DNA of 64,000 nt from Lasiodiplodia sp. COLG20 (taxonomy: Eukaryota; Ascomycota; Dothideomycetes; Botryosphaeriales; Botryosphaeriaceae), in the NCBI GenBank assembly GCA_009801085.1, contig VNWV01000003.1, positions 1,116,001 to 1,180,000 on the forward strand. Direction: 5' to 3'. The translations under genes were made by a program, and so were the position numbers. The first letter of the stretch is position 1, and every line of letters starts with the position of its first letter. Shown in pieces: positions 33,392 through 46,406 of the stretch. The notes below the pieces were generated by a model. It searched no databases, had not been told where the DNA came from, and saw only the letters and a list, made by a program, of their open reading frames with translations.

Positions 33392-34125
33392 TCAATATTC
33401 GTACTGGTTCCGGTTGACCATGGACGCCATAACCATCATCCAGATCCAGAAGGCAGTCCCGATGATCCAGAAAGCGAACATAGCCTGCCATTGCTGACCT
33501 GGGTTCCGCCAATTCACGTCAGACACGAGTGCAGATTGACAGGGCCCAAGTGTCGAAAAGACTTACAGATGCTATTTTGCTCCAGCCAAGCCAGAGTGTT
33601 GACGCTGGGACCGAACTGCTCGTTGTTGTTCACGTACCGCTGGCACACGCCGTTGACATCCGACCCGGACCCGAAGAATTGGATGCCCGTTTCGATGATG
33701 CCGGTGAGGAACAAGACGAACAGAATGAAGCTGCCGACCATCATGACTCCTGGCATCAGGCGGCGATTCGCGATGAGGGCGATCTCGATGCCGATGAACA
33801 CGACGGTCAAGCTGCCGACTGTGATGCCGAAAGGGAAGAGCCTATGCAACCGTAAATCAGCAACAAGCTCTCTTATTCCCCCTTTCCTTCTATCCGGAGT
33901 GAAAGCACCAGATTCGCTGCTCTTCGTAAACCTAGAGCAGGGAAGTACCACTCACCAGGGAATGCCCACGCGAAACCTCTGCTGAATGGTGATGAACATG
34001 GCATTGATACCGATCAGCGTGCCGGCCGTCGCCAGCATCATGATGGTCCAGAAGTTGAGCTGCGCATCCGGCCAATAGAACTTCTCGCGCACCACGACGG
34101 CGCGCGACATCACCGAACGAGCCAT
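33392..34125 (-). CDS. Small tetraspan membrane protein conserved in filamentous fungi
   Basis: Exons 34125..33956, 33841..33567 and 33498..33392 encode 183 residues. Four membrane segments are visible: NFWTIMMLATAGTLIGINAMF, LFPFGITVGSLTVVFIGIEI, PGVMMVGSFILFVLFLTGII and FAFWIIGTAFWIWMMVMASM. An extracytoplasmic loop between segments 3 and 4 has two cysteines (VNGVC, QNSIC). The four-helix layout resembles MARVEL-type proteins, but I cannot assign the family firmly. Both introns restore helix continuity (WLF and ICQQW junctions): one of 114 bp with a GTGAGT donor, one of 68 bp with GTAAGT. It is likely a plasma- or endomembrane protein of unknown role. Confidence 0.82.
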
Positions 34126-35338
34126 ATTGTCGTCCTCGTGCTCTTCACTTCCACTTTCCTTTGCCTTGTATTGTTTTCCCTTCCCGCAGACTCGAGAGCG
34201 CAATGATTTATTTCCCCTTCCTCCCGGCCTCTCTGACGCGCCGCCTTTTTATGTTACACACAGCCCGCCGTCGCCGCGCCCTGTTTGCGCGCGAAGCAGT
34301 CCCCGTCTCTCCACTTGCGCTTCGCCCGGCCTCGATTGGGTGCCGATTGCTGCCTTTTCTGCCCGCAGAAGCAGAGTGCGCTGTCTGCGTTCTCGTTCTG
34401 CTTGCAGTGCTGCTGCTCCTTAGGCGTGCAGCAGCAGTGCGATTATTCGCGATAACGAATGCGCTCGGCCTCCGTCCCGGAAAAAAAGGCGCTCTTTCGC
34501 GCGCGGTGGATATGGGTGGTGCGCACGCGTTGTTAGCGGAATCGCGCGCGCCAAAATATCGACGGATGTTGGCGGCAGTATGGAATCATTCGATGTCGGC
34601 AGAAGGCGTGGTGGTGCGGAAGCGCCGGGCGGGAGGCGTTGTATGTAGGCAAGGCTATAGGCAGCGGCAGTTAAGGCGGTTGGCTGGGTGTGCCCTGGAA
34701 GGTTGCCGCGGCTGTTGCCTTTTGGCCCAAGTTCATGCGAATGGTCGGGGAAGCGAGCGCGCAAGGAATTGGGGTGCGGAGTGGGTGAGAGCAAGCTGTT
34801 CCTGCTGTCTTGGCCGTCGGTGTTGGAGCTGCTAATGGAGCTCCTGCCGGGCTGCGGAAGGATGCAGGAGAATCCGGGATTGAGCGAGACGGGAATTGCA
34901 GCAGTGAAACCGAAGGGAATACAAACACGGTGACGTAGAGGGCGGCGTGGTTCGCTGTAAAGGCTGGGAGACGTGGGCTATTGCTGGGCGGCAAGTGGTG
35001 GCTGGCGGTAGGCTGGACAAGCAAGCAAGCTACCCTGCACCATGAGCCCCCACCGACCAAGGCCGCCCACCGGCTGCGAAAATACCGCCCGCCGAGTAAG
35101 ACCCCCCTGCAATCGAGATTCGCATGCCGAAGCATGCATGATGCAGCATCTTCATCCGCCGGCCGTTGATGATTTGCTTGGTCGTCTCCGCAGCTCCGCG
35201 GCCAAGCTTTCGCCGATCACCTAACCTGCTGCCCCACCATGTGAACGAGCAATCCAACTCTATTAGCTATTACAATCCTTTATATCGGGCTAAATATACA
35301 TTCAATACATCGTGCCTGGTACTTTGCGGGTGGCAAAC
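34126..35338. other. Intergenic region, 1.2 kb
   Basis: Between the tetraspan gene start and the lcb1 stop. GC-rich in the middle, no motif-bearing frame, no repeat recognised. Confidence 0.5.
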
Positions 35339-37086
35339 TCATCGCTTCTTCGTCATGACCTTGGTGACTGCGTGGCGGATGACGACGCCCGCCTTCTCGA
35401 TCTCCTTCTTCGACAGCCCCGTCGTTACGCACACCTTGAGCGCCGGCTGTGGCAGCCATGCCTTTTCGCCCGATCCAACTGCGGCCGGCATCGCCTTGAG
35501 TCTCGTGATCAACACCCCATTGGACAGACACTGCAGGAAACCGAGTTAGCTGAGATGCACACTGTCTCACTACGCCCACACACACGTACCTCGTCGACAA
35601 CTTCCTGGAGGAGGAACTCCTGGTCATCCTGGCTTAGGTTCCTCGAGATGACCACATCCGGCTTGAGCCCTAGCAGCATCATCGGGTTCTCCGGCGCGCT
35701 CGAGCACAAGACCCAGTCGCTGCGCGGGTCGAGCTGTGCCCGCATCGACTTGATGTTCTCCCGCAGCTGCACAAGCACCTCCGGGTGCTCCTGCAGAATG
35801 CTGATCGTCTCGCTGGCTGTCGTTGACAAGACTGCCGGCAGCGCGGCTGAGAATGTATACGCCGCCGCCGAGATGCGCTGGTGCTCCACCACCTCGTCCG
35901 ATCCCGCGCAGAACCCGCCGCCCGCGCACAGCGGACCAGCGAGCGAGCCAATGATCATGTCCACCTCGGTTGCGTCCACATTCTGCGCTTCCGTAAGGCC
36001 ACGACCCGTGCGGCCGAGCACGCCGTACGACCACGTCTCGTCGAGGATCAAGCGGAACTTGTACTTGAGCTTGAGCTCGATCTGCAGCATAATTAGCAAC
36101 GTGCACTCTTGACGGCGGGCTTGCAACGCCATACCAGCTTGGGTAGGTCAGCCATGTCTCCGAAGTTTTCAAACAGCCCCTCCGTGATGATGAACCGTCT
36201 CGTGAGCGGCTTGCGCGCCTGTTCCTTGACCGTCTTGGCAAGCACCTTCTCCAAGTCTTCCATGTCATTGTGCTCGAACCAGCGAACCGTGCTGCGCGAG
36301 ATCTGGATGCCTTTCCGAATCGCAAAGTTGACGCCCTTGTCCGCCACGATAATGTCACCACGCTTGGAGAACGCGGGAATGACACTCGAGATTGTCGAGA
36401 AGGCCTGCGCGTAGACGATGCATGCCGGCACTCCCAAGTGCGCTGCGATGTCCGCCTCCGTCTTCATATGCACGTCCTGTGTCCCGTAAAAGCCGGGCGG
36501 TCCGCATGGCCCAACTCCGTACGTACGAAGCGTCGTGACAGCCTTCTCCTTGAGCGTTTCGTTGGCGAGGAAGTTGTAAAAATTGTACGAGGCGAGGTTC
36601 GTGACCGTCCGGCCATTCGACAGCTTTGTCTTGGGTCCTGAAGGCCTGAATGAAGGCAGGTAAGCACCAAATCGCTCCAAGAGCATGTGCCAACATACCC
36701 GACGATTACCGGTCGCTTTTCATTCTCGAGTTCCTCGAGTGCGGTTTGCGGCGCTACCAGGGGTTCCGGGGACCAGTCATCAACCAGCTCGTCGATTTCC
36801 TACCCAATTCTCCGGTCAATTCCACCTGGCTGCATTCTTTACGGGAGAGAGCACGTACATCTTCTGTCAGGACAACTTTCTGCTTCTGCGTCGAGTACTT
36901 AGGCGCAAGGAGGTAGCGGACCGCGAACAGAAACAAGAAGAGCTCGACGGCGGATCGCACCGGGTCATTCTGATAGGACGACTTGATGTATCGTAGGATG
37001 ATGGCGGAACCCGGGAGCCTGTGGAACTGCGTCTGCGCGTCGCTCATCAGCCCGAGGGCCGACTGCTGTAGCTCGTGTAAATCCAT
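35339..37086 (-). CDS. lcb1: Serine palmitoyltransferase subunit 1 (LCB1)
   Basis: Exons 37086..36859, 36799..36699, 36645..36135, 36081..35590 and 35530..35339 encode 507 residues, the usual LCB1 length. A membrane segment ([18 protein letters not shown]) near residue 50 is followed by [12 protein letters not shown]. Then comes the aminotransferase fold with [53 protein letters not shown] and [17 protein letters not shown]. The PLP-binding lysine of the catalytic LCB2 subunit is absent: the region reads [20 protein letters not shown]. This is expected for the LCB1 partner. The heterodimer condenses serine and palmitoyl-CoA in the first step of sphingolipid synthesis at the ER. The gene lies upstream of FKS1 in genome order, both on the minus strand. 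Confidence 0.96.
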
Positions 37087-37593
37087 AGTACGCGGTTGTT
37101 GGCGTGAACGTCAGCAGCGGATCGGTGAGCAATTTACTCAGGGAGTCAGGTACCACGCGCCGCGCCCGCGCCCTTATCAGCCGCGCACGTGACGCGTTGG
37201 ACCCTTCCATGGCTCCATTCGAGCGGTGGGCTCAGCCCACTCACGGCTGCTTTATTACACGCAATTCACAGGACATCGATCAAGCAACCCAACAGCATAA
37301 CTTCACTATCTAAAATAAAACCTTAAGCCAAATCCGCTCCCTATGCTTTGTTGTTATGTGCAAAGCGTTCTGCCTTGCAAAGGCCGAACCATTGAAGAAG
37401 AAAAGAGTGTTTCTATCCCAGCTGGGCCGCCTAACTTTGTAAGGAAATGCATAATTGCCCAAAGCAGAAGATTACAGTCATTACGTTAGCTGTGATGCAG
37501 CGTCATGCTTCGAATTGTTGTACAGGAGGGGGCGTCGCTGAAAACTGAAAAGCGCCACCGCGAAAATGCATTTCCAAAACGTGTCGAAACCGC
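37087..37593. other. Intergenic region, lcb1 promoter / fks1 3' flank
   Basis: 0.5 kb between tandem minus-strand genes. No further feature recognised. Confidence 0.5.
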
Positions 37594-40500
37594 TTAGTAC
37601 GCACGCGCAAGCATGAGACGCTTGGCCGTCGACGCCGCTGTCGAATCGGCACCCGTGGCGGCAGCGCCACCAGCGGCGCCGGTACCCGTCTCCGAAGTGC
37701 CCTTGGTATCGTTGTTGTTGATGCCCGTCGGCTGGATCAGCTCCATAGGAAGCGAAGGCAGCGACGTGAGGAACTTGCTAGCCACCAACGGACCCGCGAT
37801 GAGCAGGACGAAGATCAAGAGCAGGAAGAAGTAGAGGATCGCGTAGCGGATGACACGGCGCTTGCGAAGCTTGGTCTGCTTCAGCGAGTAGATGGGCGGG
37901 CGGATTTGACGGCTGCGAATTCGTTAGCATGAGCAGTTGGAGCACGGCTCGGAGTGTAACATACCTTGGGCGCAGCCAGAAGAGCATAATCGAGTGCAGC
38001 TTGTCGACGTACGGAATGCAGAGAGCCGGCAGCATGATGAAAAGGATGAGGTGGCCGAGACAGAAGTCACCGGCGAACATGCCCAACTCCGTGATCTTGC
38101 AGAGGAATTCACGACCAGGCTGCGACAGAGTGTGCCAGCCCATGGTGTACCACTTACCAGTCCACCAGGCGATGTTGGCAGTGTCCGACTTGAATTCACG
38201 AGTGAGCGCAAGCGCAATGACGAGCTTGTAGAACCAGCGCTGGATGGCTGCCATGGCGATGAGTCCAGAGAGAGCCTTGGAGAAGCTCCAGCCCTCCAAG
38301 AAGAACATCACCTCGAAGAAGATGATGATGCCAATGACAGCAATCGCGTGGGCAATGGCAGCCAGAACCGCACCGAACTTCTTGCAGCACATGCTGAAGA
38401 TCGGACCCATACAGCAGGCCATGCCGAAGAACATACCAGCAACACCAGCGTTGAGGGCAACGGGGCCGAAGGCGCACAGGCAAAGACGGATGATCGAATT
38501 GGTAGCCTTGAGCGTCTTGCCGTCGTTGTCCGGCGCGTCCTGGACACCCGTCTGGGCGTTGATGAAGAGGTAAGGAATACCGGTGATGAGGACCAGAACC
38601 AGAGGGCCGATGATCTCGCTCCAGAAGATGTTCGTGAACTTGGCACGGGGCATGTCGCCAGACAGCTTCGAGGACGGGTCGCCGAGAGCCTTCCTCTTGA
38701 AACCGGTGATACGGGTTCTGGACAGACGGCAGTAGCCGATCCAAGACGCGCTGTGCGAACGGGTGTTGCCACGGGACAGCCACCGGAGGTACTCGCGGTA
38801 GTCGATGAAGAAGTCGTCCCAGGAGAACTGGTGGGGGTTGAAGATGAACGGCGAAATGCAGAGCGCGAGCAGGGAGACCCAGAAGTAAACGCACCACGCG
38901 TCCCAAATCGTCACCGTTGCGAACAGAAGCATCATCAAAGACCTAGCGCCCAGGTAGATAGATGGACCCGCAAATCTGGAGTACAGGATACCGAAGGGAA
39001 TACGCGCAGTGGCGAAACCACGACCGGTACCGATGTAACGGGCACCACCAAACGACAAGTTGGAGTACAGCGCGTTGGCGTAAATCTGACAGACGAACAC
39101 CTCGAACATGGGCGAGAGCGACGAGAAGTGCTTCGCCAGACGAGTAGCCGCACGCCAAGCACCACGCTCCGTAAGCTCCTGGACGGTAAGAGGAATGAAG
39201 GCAATGATAATGACGATGAAAATGGAGACGACGCAACGGGTGACCCAGTCGAAAATGGGCTCGAGGTTGGCGCAACCGGTGGGGTAGAGCGGATCCGTGA
39301 TGGGCTTGTTCTTGTCGTACTTGCAGACGATCGTCTCGTGATTCAGAGCACCCAAGTGAAGAACCGTGAACATGAAGAACTGCACCGACAACATAATGAA
39401 CAAGTTGTTGATGTGGAAACCCGGGTGAGCGTAGTAGAACGAGAGGAAGCGGTCGAGAGGCAGTTGAGTTCCCAAGTAGTAGTACTCGCGAGAAAGCATC
39501 TGCTCACCCATACCAGTACCGATCTTGGTGGTGAAGTTGAGAATGGAACCAAAACCCAAATCACGACCCTTACCGCACTGGTAGTACTCGCAATGCTTGA
39601 TCCTACCACCACGGAGAAGAGCACGCATACCGGCGTAAATATCCTCGTTCAGGTGAAGACCCTTTTGAGCGTTCGAGACACCGCCACGAGTACACATGAA
39701 GATACCGTTCAGGAAATCGGGGTGACCATAATGGAGCTTGCCACCGATCTGAGCCAACGTACGAGCGAACATAGTACCGAACGTCTGTTCCTTTCCGGCA
39801 GCGACGTCACCAAGAATACCGATGTTCTCAGAGAAAATGTACTCGCGAGCACCAAGAATGGCAACGGGGTCGAACTTCGTGGGAGGAAGACCGGGAGTGT
39901 AAGGCGAAACGTTGTCGGTGGTCATCTCCTCGAACTCGGCCAAGACGCTACGGATCTTCAGACACTCCTCCAGGTAGTTGTCCTGGTTAGCGTCGACCAG
40001 CTGGATGTACTCGCCACGGTAGAAGATGACAGCGTGGTTCTGGTTGTCGGACTTGCCGTCACCGAGAATGGGGTTACCAGAGAGCTGAACCCTGAACTTG
40101 GGACGACGCATGTTGTTCTCCATCATTTCGCAGTGACCATCGATAAGAGCGGAGTAGAGGCGGGGGTCCTCGCCCTCGTTCGCCGGCGGCTCCTCGTCAA
40201 GGTAGGCAATCTGAAGATCGGGGTAAGCACGGAGAAGGAACTCAGTGTTCTCGCGCTCTTCCTTCGTGAACTTGGCGTAACGCTGCATGGACACGCAGAT
40301 CTTGTACTTGCGGCGAGCCATACGCTCCAGCTCACGCTCAAGCTTGTCGGAGTTGCCACCGAACATCTGGACGACCTCGGGGTTCTCAACACGGTAGAGG
40401 AGCTTGATCGCACGGCTGTAGTTCATGAAACCGGAGATCGTACGGTACAGAGTCTGCGAACGAAGGGAAGCCCAGATACGCGTACGGAGAGTGTACTCAG

Positions 40501-43467
40501 GAGCTGCCGACTTGAAACCAATGCAGTAGAAGGGAAGGTCATCGATCTTGGCCTTTTGGGTGTCCTTCTCGGCCTTCTCGGGATCGCCGTTGAACTGAGA
40601 GGTCTCGTCCGCCAGAATCTTGGTGTCCTTGACGAAGCAGTCCCACTCAACCGGGTGCAGCTGCTTGAGGTATTCCAGAAGAGTAACACGGGAGTACGGC
40701 TCGTCCTCGCGAATAATTTCCCTGAGAGAAAGAAGAATCTTCTCACCGTAGTGGGGAATCATGACGGTGAAGGTCGGCATGTTGTCGACGGGAAGAGGCT
40801 CAGGGATGGGAGTGGACAGAGACTGCGCGAAGAACGAAATACGGCGCTCGGCCTCGCTCTGAGCGGGGAAGAACTCGGTCTTGAAAGAGTGATCTTCTTG
40901 CGAGACGAAGAAAGTGGGCGCACGCAGAGTCCTCTTGCCTTCCTGCTCCGAAGGAACCTGGTGGTAAAGCAGCTTTTGAACATGGTCAATGGCGAGCAGG
41001 TGCTCACGGTACATGGAGATGACGATGGCGTTCCAGATCTGCGAGATCAGGACCTTGGGCTTATACTTGATTTCCATGTCAGTCGTGGCCAGGACCTTGG
41101 AGTAAATACGCTTGGGAAGACGAGAGAAGATGTTCCTCCAAGGCGTCCAAATGGAGATACCGAGGTAGAAAGACCTGGCGACGGAGAACAACATGTTCCA
41201 AATGATGTACCAAAGGTAGGTATCCAAGAAGAACAGGCAAAGATCCGTGAAGAACATCAGACCGAGCAGAATCTGCGGCTGCTTCTTGCAGAGGATATCT
41301 GCCGAAGATCCCAAAAGCTGGTCACCAAGACAGTTGTTGATCTTCATGGTGGAGAGCACACGGATGGGATCTCTGAACGAGAGCGTCAAGAAGAAGTACG
41401 ACTCCGAAAGCTTGGCGCCAAAGACGACAACCCACAGGCCGTAAGACATCCACATGTCGTTACCTTGAAGACGGGGGTAGCTGGCCGTGAAGGTTGCGCT
41501 GGCGACGTATTGGCGGGAGTTCTTCCTCAGGTAGCTTCCGAAAAGACCACCGAGCGGCATGAAGGAGAAGAAGAACAGCGTAACCAGGGCGATCAGGAAC
41601 TGGACGATACCCAGGATAAGAGCGATCTTGCCCTTCTGGTTGATAAGGAAGATGTAAACCGCAGGAGCGACGTTGAGGGCGAAGACACCGATCAGGAAGA
41701 GCAGACGCTTGGTAAGATGCTGCGCACCAGCCCACTTACGAGGGACATAAGCCCACTCGCAGAGAGTAGCTCCAATCATGATAAGAGATGCGAGAGTACC
41801 ACCGAGAGCGACCGCAGACCACTGAGCAGCGGGGTTGGGCTTGTTGTTCAGCTGCTGCTGGTAGTTCTTGGTGTAGAAAGTCGGAGAGTTGTAAGCCGTG
41901 TAGAACCAGAAAATCGTCAAGTGGATGACCCAGATACGGTTGAAGTTGGTAAGCAAGTGCCACCAAGAACGGGTCTCTCTGTAAGTCTTGAAAAAGACCT
42001 TCTTCCAGTTGACGTCCTTGAGCTTCTCGTAGCGCTCTCCGGGAGGAAGATCGACCAAACGAGACTTGTCCTCGAGCACGATACGCTCAATACCCTCAGG
42101 GTACCAGAAAAGCTGGTTCATGTCGTCGTAACCGATGATCTGAGCGTGATCACGCTCACGACGCACGTACTTGCCGTCCTGGATCTCGTAACCCTGGTCT
42201 CTGCAGTATTGGTACAGGGGCGTGATGATGGTGTTGAGGTAAGTGAATTCCTCAACAGGCTCCACACGGTTCTGGCAGGCAGGCGAGTTGTAGTAATCGT
42301 CGCAGCACTTGAAGATGAAGCAGATGATCTCGGGCATCAGGCGGACCTGGTTAGACTCACCCCAGCAGAGGAGGTAGAGAGCAATCTGCCTCGCACGGTC
42401 GTGCTGGGACATCTTGTTCATCCTGCTCTTCCACCGGTACTCGGCAGCTTCCAAGCTGTTGTCACCCTCGTAGGCTTCAAGGGCCGCGTCCTCGTTCCCG
42501 GGGTCTTGGCCGGCCTTCTTCTGAGCTGCCTTGCGGGCCTTGCGGGTTTTCCGGCTTCCACCGGAAAGCTTCATGTTCGCAAAACCGACCGCATCGTCCA
42601 TATCGAGATGCGCGGCGAAGTACCAGCGGCGGTAGTTCGCGTTGTCACCTCCAATGTAGTCGGCGTGGAGCGAGAGCAGAGCCTGGTTAGGGCTCATGCG
42701 GGAGGCACGGGAATCGAGCTGTGTCATGAGATGGTCGTACATGTTACGCATGCTGTCCCTCTGGAAACCAAACTTGGCCGTCAAGTCCATGAAGATGTCC
42801 TCGATTTCCTCCTTCGAAAGCGGGATCTGGGCGTCGGCGCTCCAGGCGGGGTAGGGCTCGCGCGAGCGTTGGCCGGCGGGGAGGGCGTTCGTGTAGTCCA
42901 TGCCGTAGATCGGGGTCGAGGCGCCAGAACTGCGGTTGCCACCGTACGAAACCTGTGAAGACGGAGGGCGGTATCCACGGCCACCTTCTGCATAGCTGTC
43001 GTATCGTCCATCAGCGCGGCCGTAATAGTCCATATCCGCAGCCCGGGCCATATCGGACCTCATAGTGAAATCGCTGAATGTCTCTGAATCATCCTCGGAA
43101 CCACCGGGGCCGCGGGGGCGCGCACTGCAGCATCGTTAGCAATTGGACTTCTCAGGGGGCAGAGTCTTCTCTGTGAGACCAACGCGTACCCTCCTTGACC
43201 GCCCTGCTGGTCGTAGTATTGGTCGTTGTAGTACTCGTCCTGGTAGCCTTGGCCTTGGTCGTAGTAACCGTCTTGCGCGTACTGGCCGCCGTGGCCGTCC
43301 TGGTCATAGTAGCCATCCTGGTCGTAATAGGAGTCGCCATGCTGGCCGTAGCCACCGTGGCCTTGGTTGTCGTAGTAGCCCTGTTGATCATCTTGATAGT
43401 AGCCATCCTGGCCTTGATGGCCGTAGCCATCGTCGTAATGGCCTCCTCCCTGCGGATGTCCCGACAT
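37594..43467 (-). CDS. fks1: 1,3-beta-D-glucan synthase catalytic subunit FKS1
   Basis: Exons 43467..43190, 43124..37965 and 37912..37594 encode 1918 residues, normal for the family. The N-terminal 95 residues are a Gly/Tyr/Gln/Asp-rich repeat region ([17 protein letters not shown]). Then come [18 protein letters not shown], the FKS1 domain, membrane segments, and the large cytosolic GT48 catalytic region with [21 protein letters not shown] and [19 protein letters not shown]. Echinocandin hot spot 1 is FLTLSFRDP (residues 671-679), and hot spot 2 begins DWVTRC (1385-1390). The enzyme makes beta-1,3-glucan at the plasma membrane. A very long antisense frame reflects strong codon bias, which suggests high expression. 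The last intron (37913..37964) restores the final membrane segment ([19 protein letters not shown]) and the tail. A GH72 gene lies head-to-head. Confidence 0.98.
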
Positions 43468-46406
43468 CCTGAAGACCGTTACGAAGCACTGCGGCGGTCA
43501 GGGAAACGTCCCAGAGTCGATGTAGGACAAGTCAAGGCGGGGCAAGCGTACCTCAAGCTATTGGGCCTCAATGCAATCGGAAGCGACAGCACTACGTCCA
43601 GGGAGTCGGGTTTATGTTGGGGTTGCGACCGGAGCGTCGGGGAGAGCGAGTGGCAGGATTGTTGTGGACAACGAACGGGATATCCGATCGTCTGCGGGAC
43701 CGACGTTAGCGGGAGCTCGTTGCCCCGGTAGGGAGAGCCCGATACCGTGGAGGTTGGAGAGGCTGGCGATGGGGGTAACGCACCTATTACTGTATTGGAG
43801 GGGGCTGTAACCTTGGAACAGGAAACACCGCTAACACGCAAGTGAAGGTGGGCTGCTGAACGTCGGCACGTCGCTCTGGGAAACGGCGAGGCGGCGTCAG
43901 CAGAGCTGCGGTGTAGGATTGAACGAGAGTCGATGACGGAGGAGTACTGATAAAGGGTGTCGCTGTTGCTGTGTCGACAGACGCGCGGCCAGGTGCAAGC
44001 CCGCGACTTGGCGATGTGATTGGCGGGTGATAAGTGTGGCCGGTTCGCGCTGCTAGCGGTCGTCGCAGCTGCGCAACTGGCGTCCTCGGGGTCCCGCGCG
44101 AGAGGTAGCAGGCGGCGGGGCGTCGAAGACGGAGTCCGGACCGATGCGAGTGGGTGTGAGAGAACGAATGTGAGGTGACGGTGGTCGGTACAAGAGAGAA
44201 AGGGAAAAGGGGATCTGGAATGGGCAACACTTTTGAGGCAGCGGGCGGCGGCTGTCAGGCCTGCGCACGGGGCGTGCCTGCCTCGCTGGGCCGGGCGAGC
44301 GCGGGTGGGTACGGCGACAGGGATTGAAGCAAGCACGGCAAGCCGCCCTAACGCCCGCCGCGCGCGCTGGCGAATCGTCGCACGACGGCAGCGAATCGGT
44401 CTATCAGATTGCCTGCGCGAAAGCCTGCGCGACGTGCGGTGCTCCCAGGCACCGTCGCCGGCCGCTTTCCTGCTCTGCAGCGCGATAGGGGCCAAGCTGC
44501 GGGCGAGCCTGGGATCCTCAGCAGGGACGCGCCCACGTCGCGCGCGCTCTCGCCGCGTCGCATGCGATGGGATCACCAGCGCTTCCCCGCCGCTGCGCAT
44601 CCAGCGATAGGGCCGCCGAACCCATAGCGATTTTCAGCGATTTTCCGCGAGGTGGCGAACTGCAATCGGCGCCGCACCGTTCTAAAAATGTTCCAAATAT
44701 GCACCACGCTGCGATCTGCCGGGAAAGCGACGCTTCCATGATTCCCTCCCGGCGCCCAGCGCCATTCCTTTTCGCGCGCTCTGCAGGGCTGTCGAATCGC
44801 TGATGCTCCCACCATGGCAGCGGCCGTTTCCCACTACCCGCTGCCCGCCCGCCGCATCCGCTGCGCCTTCTGCGCCATTTTCTGCCTCCTGAGATGTCGC
44901 AGCGGGGCGCCTCCAGGAGGCGGCGTGCGACGTCACTCCTGGCCGCCAGCACGGAGCAGCTGTCTCGATCTAAATTTCCCAGGAATCCTATCGGCCGCCC
45001 GCCGCGGCGCGCTCTGCCAAATTTGCGAACGGCGAGCGAGCGATAAGGAGGTAACTTATCGCCGGATGATGAAGTGGCGGTACGCTTGCGTGGAACCCCT
45101 GTCTCTCTCGAAACGTTTGTCTCACACTGGCACGTCCGGCTGCGCTGAGTTCCGAGCGAAAAGGGGCTACCTACGCCGTTGGCGGCTTTACATAAGGCCA
45201 GCCTCACAGGCCAATTGAGCGGTGTTCGAGAGCGCCGTTGAGGCTCTCGATGGCTTTTTTATTCACAAGGGCTCGCCCGCCAGCTGCTGCATTCCTGATG
45301 TAAATCCGCAAGCGCCGGTCTCCTCTGACCGCCTCTTCAACACCAACGCCACGACCTCGCGGGAGCTGCTTACCAAAACTGACCTGCCCGTCCTTCATTT
45401 CCCAGCCTGGCAGCCGGCAGGGTGTGGGTGTCTTGGGTTTAGCATGAATGGTATCGGTCGTCTTCATGCTCGCAGGCCTGTTTCGTGTCACAAGCTGCGG
45501 CGGCATCTGGCGGGAGTTGGCGGGAGGCGACGGCAGTCGAAGGAGTACGGAAGCAGCTGATGGAGCAATACTTATGGCTAGCCTGCCGTGCCTCTTCGCG
45601 CTGGCAGGTTCGTATTCAGGCGCGGCGTTATTGGGTGCTTGCCGGGGAAAGGGCGGGCGTCATAGGGAGGCCGGGGGGACGAAACCGCAGGCTCGGGCGC
45701 CAGTGTCCGAGCAAATCAGCCCGGATATTAGACGGGCACGCGAGTGGACCGAGTGCACATCGCATTTTCACGCCATTTGCTGGGGCGTCTCTGCTCGTAT
45801 TGTGCTGGGCGTGTGTGGCAGTGCCGGGATTGGACTGGCTTGGGGCAGTGCTCGCGCTGGGCTGGGGAAATGACACACGGCGGCGACGACGGGCGCCGGG
45901 GATCGGGCGGGTGGCCATCAGCGCGACCCGCTCTGCGCGTGAGAAAATTGAGCTGGCAGGCTGCTTGCGTCGGGTCGCCGTCAGCAGTGGATACGCAGTG
46001 GATGCGATCCAGCCTGATTTGCGGCGTGGAACAAGGCCGTCGAAAGCTTCCAGCAGCTCGATTGCGCGTCCAAGACAACATACGGGCTGAGCGCCCGCTC
46101 CACTTAGCTCGTTTCGGTCATTTTAGCATGGGCGGCAGGGTGCACAAAGTGCGGGTCCCCTGAAGGCAACTCCTCGCTGTTCTTCAACTCCAGCTTTCGC
46201 CGCGCGCCTTAGCCACCCTTATTTTCCTCTCCTCACCCTCCAAGACTTCTTAATTCCTGCCCAGCAGGTCCTTCTCACGCTCCTTTTCCCGGACTCGCGC
46301 TCCGCCCCTCGTTGCTTACACCGTCCACCACGGTGCAAATTCCCATCGCTCACCTTTACAATCCTGCCCACCCAAGCCAACCGTTCCCAATTCTGAGATA
46401 TCCATA
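43468..46406. other. Divergent intergenic region between fks1 and the GH72 gene, 2.9 kb
   Basis: Separates two divergent cell-wall genes. GC-rich, with many short random frames on both strands and none with an ATG start plus a known motif. The last 250 bp are C/T-rich, typical of the leader of a highly expressed fungal gene. No RNA gene seen. Confidence 0.55.

Noticed and set aside
37937..42958. A 1673-codon open frame on the plus strand opposite FKS1
   Set aside because: It mirrors the FKS1 codon register. Strong codon bias avoids TTA, CTA and TCA in the sense strand, so few antisense stops occur. It is Val/Glu/Leu-rich with no domain and no intron logic.
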